Shown piece after piece: positions 53,595 to 62,440 of a DNA stretch of 64,000 nt (position 1 is the first letter of the stretch; each line of letters starts with the position of its first letter). A program made the translations under genes and the position numbers. The stretch covers positions 2,542,001-2,606,000 of the forward strand of contig JACJXX010000002.1 in assembly GCA_020636435.1 (NCBI GenBank). Reading direction: 5' to 3'. This DNA comes from Lewinellaceae bacterium. GTDB taxonomy: Bacteria; Bacteroidota; Bacteroidia; Chitinophagales; Saprospiraceae. The notes beneath the pieces were generated by a model. The model saw only the letters and a list, made by a program, of their open reading frames with translations. It was not told the DNA's origin and searched no databases.

Positions 53595-55342
53595 GTATCC
53601 GCTCAAAACGTAGTGGCGGCGGATACTCAAGTTATTGAAAAAAATCGTATACTAGTGTCCACAAAAGATGCTTGACCCAATTCGCCATATCGACCCATGG
53701 TCCATCAAGGATATGGAATCCTTGCGAGACATCGTGAAGTTGTTGCTCAACATCGTGGAACAACAATCGGATCAGCTCGAACAGCTCCGCCAGGAGAACC
53801 AGGAATTGAAAGATGAAATTAACCGGTTAAAGGGCGAACAGGGCCGTCCTAAGTTCCCTAAGGCTAAAGAGGGGGCAGCTAGAGACATTTCTTCCGAAAA
53901 AAAGCGGCGCAAGAAGAACCGCAAAAAAGGAAAAAAGAAACCTAATATTGATATTGACCGGACTGAATTTGTCCGGGTGGACAAATCGGTTTTGCCAGCA
54001 GATGCGCAATTCAAAGGCTATGACGAGGTAATCCAGCAAGAGCTGCGTTTAATCCGTTCGAACACGCTATATAAAGTGGAGCGCTATTACTCGCCTAGCG
54101 AAGGCAAGCTATACCGAGGGCAGCTGCCGGAGGAATATATGGGAGAATTTGGGCCGGGGCTTCAAAGCCTGATGCAAATGCTGCACCACTCCTGCGACGT
54201 GACTCACGGGCGGCTGAATGCCCTTCTCAAGAGCCAAGGGATTCTCATGTCCACTGGCACGATATCTAATATATTGCTAAGCGGCAAAGGCTGGGCCTGC
54301 GAAGAACAACGGGAGATTTTGCGGGCAGGGCTAGAGGCTAGCCCTTATGCCCAGGCGGACAGCACTAAGAGCAAGGAAAAAGGAAAAGGGAAAACCACTC
54401 AAATCGTCGGCGCAGAATTTTTCACGGTGTTTTATACCATGGATTCGAAAAGCCGCCTGGACGTGCTGCGCGCCCTTTTGGGCAAGCCCTCCGAAGGCTT
54501 GTCACTATGCTTAAATGCCACAAGCCGGCAATTATTGCGCCATTTCGGAGTAGCTAAAAAGGACAGGCAATTCCTCGAAAAGCGCCTTGGCGACGGGGCT
54601 CAATGGACAATTCCAGCCTTTGCAGCCTGGCTCCAAAAACATGCCCCCAAAATCCGGGCCAAGAAGAATATGTACCCGCGCATTTTGGAGAGCCTTGCCT
54701 TGGGGTATTACCATGAGCAAACGGATTTCCCGATAGTGGAATCCCTGCTCAGCGACGATGCGCCGGAGTATACAAAAATCGCCCTGTGGCTCCATGCTTT
54801 GTGCTGGATACACGACGCTCGGCACTACAACAAACTGAATCCCAAAATAGAGCTTCACCGCTCCATCAAAGAAGGTTTCCAAGAGAAATACTGGAAATTC
54901 TATTATCAACTCCTGGATTTCAAAGAATTTTCGGCAGCTCAACAAGAGGTGCAAAAATTAATATTAAAACAGCAATTCGAAAGCCTTTTTAAGCCTTCTA
55001 CGGATTATTTTCAACTCAATGAGTGCATTCGGCGAACCCTTGGAAATAAAGAAAAACTGCTGGCTGTCTTAGACAATCCGGCCTTGCCTCTGCACAATAA
55101 TGGAATGGAACTGGGGGCAAGGCGAGCCGTCCGCAAACGGGATATTTCTTTGCACTCCTGGTCAGAAACAGGAACCAGGGCCAGGGATGCTTTTATGTCC
55201 ATCGTCGAGACGGCTGCCAAGCTCGGGGTCAACCCCATGGAGTACATCGCCGACAGGATTACCCAAAAGTATGAGATGCCTCCTTTGGCCTCTCTGGTCC
55301 GCATGGCTTATTGTTAAATACCACTACGTTTTGAGCGGATAC
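53595..55342 (+). mobile_element. IS66-family insertion sequence, 1748 bp, complete
   Basis: The ends are perfect 22-bp inverted repeats: 53595-53616 (starting GTATCCGCTCAAAACGTAG) and 55321-55342 (ending CGTTTTGAGCGGATAC). It carries a single long transposase gene and no tnpA/tnpB accessory ORFs, so it belongs to the short one-gene IS66 branch (ISBst12-like by layout). It is flanked by an 8-bp duplication and sits inside an LVIVD-repeat gene. All parts needed for transposition look intact. Confidence 0.93.
53668..55317 (+). CDS. IS66 family transposase
   Basis: This is a DDE transposase of 549 residues. An N-terminal coiled coil (LRDIVKLLLNIVEQQSDQLE, then QENQELKDEINRLKGEQG; leucine zipper as in IS66) is followed by a very basic stretch (KKRRKKNRKKGKKKP). 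The catalytic core has the first Asp in QADSTKSK and IVGAEFFTVFYTMDSKSRLDV. The C-terminal IS66 signature is LHNNGMELGARRAVRKRDIS, then TGTRARDAFMSIVETAAKLG. No stop or frameshift is present. It likely acts on the 22-bp inverted repeats. Confidence 0.92.
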   Translation: MLDPIRHIDPWSIKDMESLRDIVKLLLNIVEQQSDQLEQLRQENQELKDEINRLKGEQGRPKFPKAKEGAARDISSEKKRRKKNRKKGKKKPNIDIDRTEFVRVDKSVLPADAQFKGYDEVIQQELRLIRSNTLYKVERYYSPSEGKLYRGQLPEEYMGEFGPGLQSLMQMLHHSCDVTHGRLNALLKSQGILMSTGTISNILLSGKGWACEEQREILRAGLEASPYAQADSTKSKEKGKGKTTQIVGAEFFTVFYTMDSKSRLDVLRALLGKPSEGLSLCLNATSRQLLRHFGVAKKDRQFLEKRLGDGAQWTIPAFAAWLQKHAPKIRAKKNMYPRILESLALGYYHEQTDFPIVESLLSDDAPEYTKIALWLHALCWIHDARHYNKLNPKIELHRSIKEGFQEKYWKFYYQLLDFKEFSAAQQEVQKLILKQQFESLFKPSTDYFQLNECIRRTLGNKEKLLAVLDNPALPLHNNGMELGARRAVRKRDISLHSWSETGTRARDAFMSIVETAAKLGVNPMEYIADRITQKYEMPPLASLVRMAYC

Positions 55343-55698
55343 TGGCTCAGGTCAAAAACCAGCAAACCGTCGGTTCCCTGGTCGGCGACGGCATAAGCAT
55401 AGTGGCCGTAGGTTTTGAAATCGCGCCAAACCGAATTAGTACTGCCTTCAAAACGGCTGATTTCTGCCGGGCCGGCGGGGTTGGTGACGTCGATGAAATG
55501 GATGTAGCGGGCGGAACCGACAATGGCGTATTCATTGCCGCCGCAATCGGCGTAGCCCCAGATGTCGTTGTATTTAACGCCGCTGGAAGTGGGCAGGCCC
55601 GGCTCATCCCACCGGCCGAGCAATGACATATTGTGTTGTTCCTGCCCCGGCAGGAAAATAGGAAAGCACACGAGAAGGAGAATAATGGACTTGTACAT
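55343..55698 (-). pseudogene. LVIVD-repeat (choice-of-anchor B) T9SS cargo, 5' part
   Basis: The gene starts at ATG 55698 with a signal peptide (MYKSIILLLVCFPIFLPGQ). The first propeller repeats follow (NDIWGYADCGGNEYAIVGSA, then RYIHFIDVTNPAGPAEISRF and DGLLVFDLSQ). At codon 117 the reading enters the IS and ends after a few IS-encoded residues (YPLKT, stop). The remainder of the gene lies at 51663-53594. No other lesion is visible in either half, so the insertion appears recent. Confidence 0.9.
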
Positions 55699-55799
55699 GA
55701 GGTTTATGGTTAGTTCTGCCTGGAATCATCCCAGGCTTACAGTAAGGATAATTGTTTAAATTTGCCCGCGCCCTGCATTTTGCTCAAATCGACAAAATC

Positions 55800-57599
55800 A
55801 TGAGTAAAGATAAAATTTTAGAGGTAAAAGATCTTCAAACTTCCTTTTTTACAGATGAAGGAGAGGTCAAGGCAGTTGATGGCGTAAGTTTCACCATCCA
55901 TCGGGGCGAAACGGTAGGCATCGTTGGCGAGTCGGGCTCGGGGAAATCGGTCACGTCTCTTTCCATCATGCGCCTGTTGCCGGGGCCCGGAGGCAGGGTT
56001 GTCGGCGGGCAGATTCTCTATTATCCGGAGGGCGGACAGCAGGCAGTCGACCTGCTTCAGATACCCCGCAGGCAAATGCAGCACTTTCGGGGCAATGAGA
56101 TTTCAATGATCTTCCAGGAACCCATGTCTTCCCTCAATCCGGTTTTCCGTTGTGGCGAACAGGTGGCCGAAGCCATACGGATGCACCAAAAGGCCGATGC
56201 GGGAACAGCCCGGGAAAAAGTCATGGCGTTGTTTGATAAAGTTCAGCTGCCGGAGCCGGAACGGATTTATGAAGCCTACCCCCACCAACTTTCCGGAGGA
56301 CAGAAGCAAAGGGTGATGATCGCCATGGCTATGTCTTGCTCTCCCGGCATACTCATTGCCGATGAACCTACTACCGCCCTGGACGTAACTGTGCAGAAGG
56401 CTATCCTCGACCTCATGAACGGCCTGAAGCAGGAGATGCAGTCCTCCATAATATTTATTACCCATGACCTGGGCGTCATTGCCGAAATTGCCGACCGGGT
56501 CATGGTCATGTACCAGGGCAGGATCGTTGAAGAGGGAGGAGTGCTTGAGATTTTTTCCAATCCCAGGCACCCCTACACCAAGAGCCTTTTGGCCTGCCGC
56601 CCCCCCCTCGGCTACCGGTTGCGGCGCCTGCCGGTGGTAAGCGATTTTATGGAAACCAGCCTCAACGAGGAAGGGCAGTTGGAGATCAAAGAAAAAAAAG
56701 CTTCGGTGGAAAGCGTCTTGTCGGAAGTGAAGGTTCCTGCCTTAGAAAGCCAGCAGCGCCTGGAAGCCCTCAAACAAAGGGCGCCACTGTTGAAAGTCGA
56801 GCAATTGAAAGTCTGGTTTCCAGGGATGAAAAATTTCTGGGGCAGGGCAAAGGGCTTCGTCAAAGCGGTCGATGGAATTTCCTTCGATGTTTTTCCCGGA
56901 GAAACGCTGGGGCTGGTAGGGGAGTCCGGATGCGGAAAGACTACCCTGGGGCGGACCATCCTGGGGCTTACCCGCCCAACCGGAGGGGATATTTTGTATA
57001 AGGGCCAGAGCCTGCCCGGCCTGGGCCAGGAAGCAATGAAGCCGCTGCGCCAGGAAATGCAGATTATTTTTCAGGACCCCTATTCATCGCTCAACCCCCG
57101 GATTACCATCGGCAAAGCGATCATGGAACCCATGGAAGTCCACGGCCTGTACAGCGGAGAGGATGAACGCCGGGAGCGCGCCCTTCAGTTGCTGGATATT
57201 GTCAATATGGAGCCCAGGTACTTCAACCGGTACCCGCACGAGTTCTCGGGCGGGCAACGGCAACGGGTGGCCATTGCCAGGGCCCTGGCCCTCAACCCGC
57301 AGTTTATCATCTGCGACGAATCCGTCTCCGCCCTCGATGTCTCCGTTCAGGCTCAGGTGCTCAACCTCCTGATGGAATTGAGAGAAAAATACCGGTTTAC
57401 TTACATCTTCATTTCTCATGACCTGTCGGTCGTCAAATTCATGAGCGACCGGATGATTGTCATGAATAAAGGGCAGATCGAGGAGGTAGGCCCGGCAGAT
57501 GAAATTTACGCCAACCCTACGAGAGCGTATACCAAAAAACTGATTGATGCCATTCCGAAGGGGAGTGTAGAGGACATTAAGCGGAGGCTGTCTAAATAA
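55800..57599 (+). CDS. Peptide-type ABC transporter ATP-binding protein, two fused ATPase domains
   Basis: The 599 residues hold two complete nucleotide-binding domains, as in GsiA or fused DppD-DppF. Domain 1: Walker A GESGSGKS (43-50), signature LSGGQKQR, Walker B ILIADEPTTALD. Domain 2: Walker A GESGCGKT, signature FSGGQRQR, Walker B FIICDESVSALD. Each carries the oligopeptide-transporter extension (HPYTKSLLACRPPLGYR; TRAYTKKLIDAIP). ATG 55800 is the true start; the frame opens earlier at TTG 55752. No permease or binding protein is in the window, so partners are encoded elsewhere. Oligopeptide or dipeptide import is the usual role. Confidence 0.92.
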   Translation: MSKDKILEVKDLQTSFFTDEGEVKAVDGVSFTIHRGETVGIVGESGSGKSVTSLSIMRLLPGPGGRVVGGQILYYPEGGQQAVDLLQIPRRQMQHFRGNEISMIFQEPMSSLNPVFRCGEQVAEAIRMHQKADAGTAREKVMALFDKVQLPEPERIYEAYPHQLSGGQKQRVMIAMAMSCSPGILIADEPTTALDVTVQKAILDLMNGLKQEMQSSIIFITHDLGVIAEIADRVMVMYQGRIVEEGGVLEIFSNPRHPYTKSLLACRPPLGYRLRRLPVVSDFMETSLNEEGQLEIKEKKASVESVLSEVKVPALESQQRLEALKQRAPLLKVEQLKVWFPGMKNFWGRAKGFVKAVDGISFDVFPGETLGLVGESGCGKTTLGRTILGLTRPTGGDILYKGQSLPGLGQEAMKPLRQEMQIIFQDPYSSLNPRITIGKAIMEPMEVHGLYSGEDERRERALQLLDIVNMEPRYFNRYPHEFSGGQRQRVAIARALALNPQFIICDESVSALDVSVQAQVLNLLMELREKYRFTYIFISHDLSVVKFMSDRMIVMNKGQIEEVGPADEIYANPTRAYTKKLIDAIPKGSVEDIKRRLSK

Positions 57600-57649
57600 A
57601 AGGCGCTTCCTTGGGACATATGGGGAATACTCCCAAGGAAGCGCCTTTT
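57598..57649 (+). terminator. Terminator of the ABC gene
   Basis: A 19-bp perfect stem (57598-57616 with 57631-57649; AAAAGGCGCTTCCTTGGGA) has a 14-base loop and ends in a T run; it begins at the stop codon. Confidence 0.85.
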
Positions 57650-57650
57650 A

Positions 57651-57922
57651 TTAATAACACGTGAGTTCGGAGATTTTTCAATGAGAGCCAAAGGCGCTCC
57701 AACCTGCCGGGTTTCCGGGATGTTCCCGCATTGCTAACCCGGCAGCGTTTGTCGAAGACGGTTCTCGCCAGCAGCATTGCGGCAGCCGGGCTGTTGCGTC
57801 TCCGATAAACGCTGCCGGGTTAGCAATGCGGAAACCACCGATAAACCCGGCAGGTTGTGACGTCCCAAAAATAAGGCAATGATTATCAGCTTTTTAATCT
57901 CCGAATTCACGTTAATAACAGT
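57651..57922. repeat. Nested inverted repeat of about 270 bp, MITE-like
   Basis: Outer arms around CGTGAGTTCGGAGA (from 57659) and TCTCCGAATTCACG (to 57911) differ by one base. Inner arms AACCTGCCGGGTTT/AAACCCGGCAGGTT (57699-57712, 57842-57855) and GCATTGCTAACCCGGCAGCG/CGCTGCCGGGTTAGCAATGC (about 57729-57748 and 57806-57825) are perfect. The two inner arms also share CCGGGTT/CCCGGCAG words. It has no coding capacity. The whole could fold into one long cruciform or RNA. Confidence 0.65.
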
Positions 57923-57926
57923 TTAG

Positions 57927-57965
57927 GGTTGTGAAAAAGGGTCCATTAACCCTTTTTTCACAACC
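57927..57965 (-). terminator. Hairpin after the PA-domain gene
   Basis: GGTTGTGAAAAAGGGT (57927-57942) pairs with ACCCTTTTTTCACAACC (57949-57965) with one extra T, 21 bp beyond the stop at 57986. The right arm is the 21-bp sequence also found at 597-617. Confidence 0.6.
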
Positions 57966-57985
57966 CCAAACCTATGAACCCATCT

Positions 57986-59833
57986 TTACCGGGCCACTAT
58001 GAACTTCTTCGTCCGGTAGCCTTCCGGCGTAACCGCCGTGACGAGATAAGTCCCTGCTGCCAGCCCTTGTACATTTATGGCATGAGTCTCATTTAAAACG
58101 TTTTCCAGGCGCTGGCTGCCTACCACACGGCCCAGCATATCCAGGACAATGAGGCGGACTTCCTCAGCTGGATTGTCCAATTCAAAACTTACTTTCAATA
58201 GGTCTGAAGTTGGGTTGCCAATGATGTTGAACTTGCCGTCCTCCAGTACAGGAAGGTTGTCAGTGTTGGTAAAGCCAGCTAAGTGCAGGCGAAGAACAGG
58301 ATGCAGCCCTCCATGTGGCCACCCGGGAGTATCGTCGTTCCAGTATTCGAAGCCATCCATGTCGAATTCATAGCCTACTCCGCCAACCAGCCCAATTTCG
58401 TAAACCGTGCCATAACCGGCCTGGTTTTGTGCGCCGGCAGCGCCATATTGAGGCGAAAAGAAGTTGTCGAAATCCAGGCCGCTGTGAGAGATCATGAGCA
58501 TATAGGCCTTATTAGCTTCCAGCGCGACAGGGCTTTCAAATTCTACAAGTATGAGCTCGCGGGGCGCTTCTTCTCCGGTTAATTCGTACTCGACGGAAGC
58601 CACTTCGTTTTCAAAAAAGTCATTTCTGTCAATAGCCCCGTCAAAGTTGTTGTCGAGCAATCCGTCCCCATCCGGGTCTGTATCGAGCAAACTCAGCGTA
58701 AATACCATGCCCGGTGTGAGTTCATTGGCGTTGTTAAGCATGAAAGAAGCGAAGGTGGCAGAGCCCGGATTGTCTCCAGTGCGGTACATTGCCCCCACGT
58801 TGAAGATCAAGCTGGCCGCTTCATTTTGATAAGCCGCTTCATTGAGTTCAATCGAAAAGTTTTCGTAAACTTCGCCGTTGTCAATGCGGTAGGTGTAGGT
58901 TTCCGGAACGATCTCAAACGTCTGAGTGATCACCTCCGAATCCATCGGGTGGCTTCCCGAAGGGGTAGAAGCCCTGAATTCAACCGTGTATACGCCTTCT
59001 TCCGTTGGGGTATAACTTGGGAAGATTACCCTCTGTTCGTAGGAGAACCCTTCTACGCCTAAATTGAGGAGGGTATCGATTGATGCCGTCAATACTTCTG
59101 TCCCTCCGCCCGGCGCGGTAATGGTTGCTGTGAGTTGGACGTCCATAACCTGAGCGCTGACCGCAGTGTCGCGGTTGACCAGCACCAACTGTATGCTATC
59201 CAGGGGGACGCCAAGTTCCGGCGACAGGGAGGCATACGCAACAGACGCATCGTACATGTAGGAAGTCATAATGGTGATGTTGAGCGAACCGCCGGCCACT
59301 TCCATGAGGTCTTCCAGTGTTTTGCGGTCCTCGTAGGTGATAAACATAGAGGGTATCGTAATGGAATCCCCTAAATTGACAGGGCCCATCCAAACCAGAC
59401 CGTTGGTGTGAGTACCCACAGCAAGGCCGATGGGGGCACGGTTGCCAATGATTACAGCTACAGCGCCCTGGTCCTGGCCATTCTTGACTTTTATATCAAA
59501 ATTACAGGAACCGCGGCTGATTAAAGCCACTTTCCCGGCGACCTCCTCCCCATTTGCGATTGTCTCACAGCAGTAGGAGCCCGTTTGCGACCAGGTGTCA
59601 TTGTCCGCAGGTTCTGTTACGCCATCATTGGCCCACACCAGATCAGCAGTTATTTCAGGAGGGGGAGTCGGGCCAAAGTTGGCGCGCTCGGCGTCAATAG
59701 TAAGCCCCTGCGCTTCCGGGTTATTGATCCGAATTTTTAATGGGATGACTTGAGCGCTCAGGCTGTAAGTAGCCACCAGTAGAACAATCGTCCCCATTAC
59801 AGAGACAAATCCTTGAGTAAACTTGCTTTTCAT
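57986..59833 (-). CDS. Exported protein with protease-associated (PA) domain and T9SS sorting domain
   Basis: The 615-residue protein has a signal peptide (VATYSLSAQ). A PA domain occupies residues 60-190 (EVAGKVALISRGSCNFDIKV and NGQDQGAVAVIIGN, then ITIPSMFITYEDRKTLEDLM). Beta-sandwich segments follow (VPETYTYRIDNGEVYENFSI, EFESPVALEANKAYMLMISH), and the end is a T9SS type A sorting domain (LKVSFELDNPAEEVRLIVLD to YRTKKFIVAR). No protease catalytic domain is present, so the PA domain may bind peptide or act as a scaffold on the surface. Confidence 0.88.
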   Translation of the reverse strand: MKSKFTQGFVSVMGTIVLLVATYSLSAQVIPLKIRINNPEAQGLTIDAERANFGPTPPPEITADLVWANDGVTEPADNDTWSQTGSYCCETIANGEEVAGKVALISRGSCNFDIKVKNGQDQGAVAVIIGNRAPIGLAVGTHTNGLVWMGPVNLGDSITIPSMFITYEDRKTLEDLMEVAGGSLNITIMTSYMYDASVAYASLSPELGVPLDSIQLVLVNRDTAVSAQVMDVQLTATITAPGGGTEVLTASIDTLLNLGVEGFSYEQRVIFPSYTPTEEGVYTVEFRASTPSGSHPMDSEVITQTFEIVPETYTYRIDNGEVYENFSIELNEAAYQNEAASLIFNVGAMYRTGDNPGSATFASFMLNNANELTPGMVFTLSLLDTDPDGDGLLDNNFDGAIDRNDFFENEVASVEYELTGEEAPRELILVEFESPVALEANKAYMLMISHSGLDFDNFFSPQYGAAGAQNQAGYGTVYEIGLVGGVGYEFDMDGFEYWNDDTPGWPHGGLHPVLRLHLAGFTNTDNLPVLEDGKFNIIGNPTSDLLKVSFELDNPAEEVRLIVLDMLGRVVGSQRLENVLNETHAINVQGLAAGTYLVTAVTPEGYRTKKFIVAR

Positions 59834-60144
59834 ACTAATCCGTGTTTGGTTATAAAATGAGTTTTTCCATCCAACTAAAAATAGGCAATCAATCGAACAT
59901 GCCGCCTGAAAAAATGATAATTATTGCACTTTAGTATTTTCCAGGCCTCCGGAATAGGGGTTTCCTTTTTCTGCCTGCATCCTGTATTTGAAGAAAAACA
60001 ACAAGCATTTGCAACCTTTTTTCTTTTGCGGCCGTCTACTAGGTAAAGGGTTAATCCGAAAAAACACCTACCTGGCCGGTGAAACCGGGTTTTTTGGTAG
60101 AAAACCCTTACATTTAACGTGACTTTTTAAAATAAACTCCCACA
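59834..60144. other. Intergenic region upstream of two divergent genes
   Basis: This 311-bp AT-rich gap must hold promoters for the PA-domain gene (-) and the small exported peptide (+). TACATTTA about 35 bp before 60145 is a near match to TAnnTTTG. No repeat or RNA gene was recognised. Confidence 0.35.
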
Positions 60145-60378
60145 ATGAAAAAGTCTAGCACCCGTACTGTACTGTTCTGTTTGCTGATCGCCGCTAGTTT
60201 CGGCTCCTACGTTTATCTCACTTCCCTTTCTTCTCAGGACCTCTCTTTTGAGCAGGCTGCTGAATTAGAAGAATACGACGAAGGCCTGGAATCGAACGAC
60301 GCTGATATTATCCTCCCGGATATCCACCTGCTCAAAAAAGTCGTGGAAACCGGGAAGCGGTTGATACCAGCCTCTTAA
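60145..60378 (+). CDS. Small exported or membrane-anchored peptide of unknown function
   Basis: The 77 residues start with a strong signal or anchor segment (TVLFCLLIAASFGSYVYLTS). A very acidic stretch follows (EQAAELEEYDEGLESNDADI) and then a short amphipathic tail (LPDIHLLKKVVETGKRLIPA). It has its own terminator hairpin and a separate upstream region, which argues that it is a real gene. No family is recognised. Confidence 0.6.
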   Translation: MKKSSTRTVLFCLLIAASFGSYVYLTSLSSQDLSFEQAAELEEYDEGLESNDADIILPDIHLLKKVVETGKRLIPAS

Positions 60379-60393
60379 AGAGGCTGAAACCTG

Positions 60394-60442
60394 AAAAAGA
60401 AACGGATGTTTGGCTGGTTGCCAGGCATCCGTTTCTTTTTTT
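60394..60442 (+). terminator. Terminator of the small exported peptide gene
   Basis: AAAAAGAAACGGATG (60394-60408) pairs with CATCCGTTTCTTTTT (60426-60440) around a 17-base loop and runs into Ts. A second small hairpin (AGCCTCTT/AAGAGGCT, 60369-60384) lies just before it. Confidence 0.85.
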
Positions 60443-60503
60443 GAAGCCATAAATATGACCTGTCTAAAAACAATAGAACCATTTAGCCATACAACAATTT
60501 CAG

Positions 60504-61400
60504 TTACTCCTCCAGCTTTTTCCGCCAATACCTCAACAGCCCCGCCACGCTCATCCACGCCGGATTGGCATTCTCGTACAAGTCGTATTGCTCTTCGGTG
60601 ACCCCGGCCTCCGCCAGTTCGTTCTTTACGAATGCCTGGAAAAGCGGCGTAACGTCTTCCGCCTTTTTTCCTTGTTGGTAGTGAGGCCTCATCCAGTTGG
60701 CCCACCTGAGCAGGCTTGCTTCCAGCTCATCGAGGTGGGTTTGGATTCGGGGTGCCGGCACGGGCCCAAAATGCGTCAGGTAGATGTTGCGGAGTTTTAG
60801 CGAACGGAGCAGCCTGAGGGATCCCTGCCAATGTTCGATGTTGATGTCCGGGGGAGGGCAGGGAGGCATTACCGGCCCGCCTTCGATTTTCACGCCGGCG
60901 ACATCGCCGGCGAATAGTTCCTCGCCCACCTGCCAGGCAATGTGGTGGACCGCATGGCCGGGGGTATGCCAGGCCTTTACTTCCACATCGCCCACCTTGA
61001 TGGCTTCCTGGTGTTCTACTGTCCTTAGTTGCCCGCCGGCGATGGGCCTGAGGGTGCTCCAGAGCCGCTCCATCCCTTCTTCCCCGTAAATGCGGGTGGC
61101 CGACGCCAGCAATTTCGAAGGGTCCTGGAGGTGCGGCTTTCCAAAGGGATGAAGGTAAACCGTAGCCCCGTGCCCGGCAAGCGCCCAGGCTGCCCCGGCG
61201 TGGTCGAGGTGGATGTGGGTTATGAAAACGTGCTTGATGTCTTCCAGGGCATAACCTTTCTGGCGGACAGCCTCCCTGAGCGGTTCGAAAGTAGAGTAGG
61301 GCCCGGTCTCCACCAATATGGGCCCGGCTGAAGTTTCGATGAGAAAGGCGGCTATGGTGTCCGGCCTGTCCAGGAATTTTAGGTCGAGTACGTGAATCAT
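60504..61400 (-). CDS. Metallo-beta-lactamase-fold hydrolase
   Basis: This cytosolic 298-residue protein has the metal-binding motif FITHIHLDHAGAAW (His62, His64, Asp66, His67). Further ligand His/Asp occur in WHTPGHAVHHIAW and GEELFAGDVAG, and the last His in IYLTHFGPVPAP. The N-terminus has the strand pattern IAAFLIETSAGPILVETGP. It is a member of the glyoxalase-II-like branch, often annotated as an MBL-fold hydrolase; the substrate is unknown. fmt lies 61 bp upstream on the same strand. Confidence 0.9.
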   Translation of the reverse strand: MIHVLDLKFLDRPDTIAAFLIETSAGPILVETGPYSTFEPLREAVRQKGYALEDIKHVFITHIHLDHAGAAWALAGHGATVYLHPFGKPHLQDPSKLLASATRIYGEEGMERLWSTLRPIAGGQLRTVEHQEAIKVGDVEVKAWHTPGHAVHHIAWQVGEELFAGDVAGVKIEGGPVMPPCPPPDINIEHWQGSLRLLRSLKLRNIYLTHFGPVPAPRIQTHLDELEASLLRWANWMRPHYQQGKKAEDVTPLFQAFVKNELAEAGVTEEQYDLYENANPAWMSVAGLLRYWRKKLEE

Positions 61401-61461
61401 AATTTCGGTTTTTAATATTTATTTTTACTCAGTTAAAATTTTCTCAATAGCTAAAAATTAA

Positions 61462-62376
61462 CTAAAAAGAAAAACCATTCAAAAAATCTCCAACCAGCAT
61501 TCGGCGGCGGCCTTCCAGTTGAAGTTCATGCACATATACAAACCCATCAGCCGTTGCGATTTTCAACCATTCCTTGTTATCCGACAAAAAAGCCCCGGGT
61601 TGTTGATTGTGAGGAGTAATTTCTTTAGTTGCGCGCAGGATTTTAAGTTCCTTGCCCTCCAGTTTGGTCCAGGCAGCAGGGTAGGGGCTTAGGCCCCGGA
61701 TAAAATCGTGAACCTTTTGGGTAGGTTGGCCGAAATCGATTTCACAGGTCTCGTGGAAAATTTTGGGTGCCCTGGTAGCCCGGCTGTCATCCTGTTTTTT
61801 CAGCGTATAATTTCCGCTTTCGACCGCCTGCACGGTTTTAAGCACCACTTTTGCCCCAAGTTCCATCATCCTGTCGTGTACTTCGCCTGCCGTTTCGTTC
61901 TCGCCAATGGGCATTTTCTCCTGAAGGATGAGGTCGCCGGTGTCTATTTCCCGCTTGATAAAAAAAGTGGTCACTCCGGTTTCCCGTTCGCCTTCGATTA
62001 CCGCCCAGTTTATGGGCGCAGCTCCCCGGTATTTGGGCAATAGCGAACCGTGCAAATTGAAGGTGCCGTGTTCCGGCATAGCCCATACCGCTTCCGGCAA
62101 CATCCGAAAGGCCACGACGACGAAGAGCCCGGCTTCTAACCGGCGCAGGTTTTCCAGAAAATCGGGCGCTTTCAGTTTGGTGGGCTGCAATACCGGAATG
62201 TTCTGGGATACGGCATATTTTTTGACGGCCGGCTCCAGCAATTGCTTTTTTCCCCTGCCTCCCAATTTGTCGGTGGCGGTGACAACACCTACCACCTTAT
62301 AACCGTTTTCCACTAGTATGCTCAGGGAGGGAACGGCAAATTCCGGCGTTCCCATAAATACGATCCGTAAACTCAT
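61462..62376 (-). CDS. fmt: Methionyl-tRNA formyltransferase
   Basis: Fmt formylates initiator Met-tRNA. The 304-residue protein (ATG 62376; TTG two codons earlier also in frame) begins SLRIVFMGTPEFAVPSLSIL. It contains the catalytic region FNLHGSLLPKYRGAAPINWA, with the conserved Asn-His-Asp set completed by DTGDLILQEK. The C-terminal OB-fold domain includes AAWTKLEGKELKILRATKEI. It has full length. Confidence 0.96.
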   Translation of the reverse strand: MSLRIVFMGTPEFAVPSLSILVENGYKVVGVVTATDKLGGRGKKQLLEPAVKKYAVSQNIPVLQPTKLKAPDFLENLRRLEAGLFVVVAFRMLPEAVWAMPEHGTFNLHGSLLPKYRGAAPINWAVIEGERETGVTTFFIKREIDTGDLILQEKMPIGENETAGEVHDRMMELGAKVVLKTVQAVESGNYTLKKQDDSRATRAPKIFHETCEIDFGQPTQKVHDFIRGLSPYPAAWTKLEGKELKILRATKEITPHNQQPGAFLSDNKEWLKIATADGFVYVHELQLEGRRRMLVGDFLNGFSF

Positions 62377-62440
62377 ATACAATAGTAGTTGGTTTTGTTG
62401 CCGACTGTTGCTATTTTAGTAGCCAAGTCCATCCCTTATT

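Larger units (their letters stand above)
53587..55350. repeat. 8-bp target-site duplication flanking the IS
   Basis: TGGCTCAG occurs at 53587-53594 and 55343-55350, immediately outside the terminal inverted repeats. Eight bases is the duplication length typical of IS66-family insertion. Confidence 0.93.
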
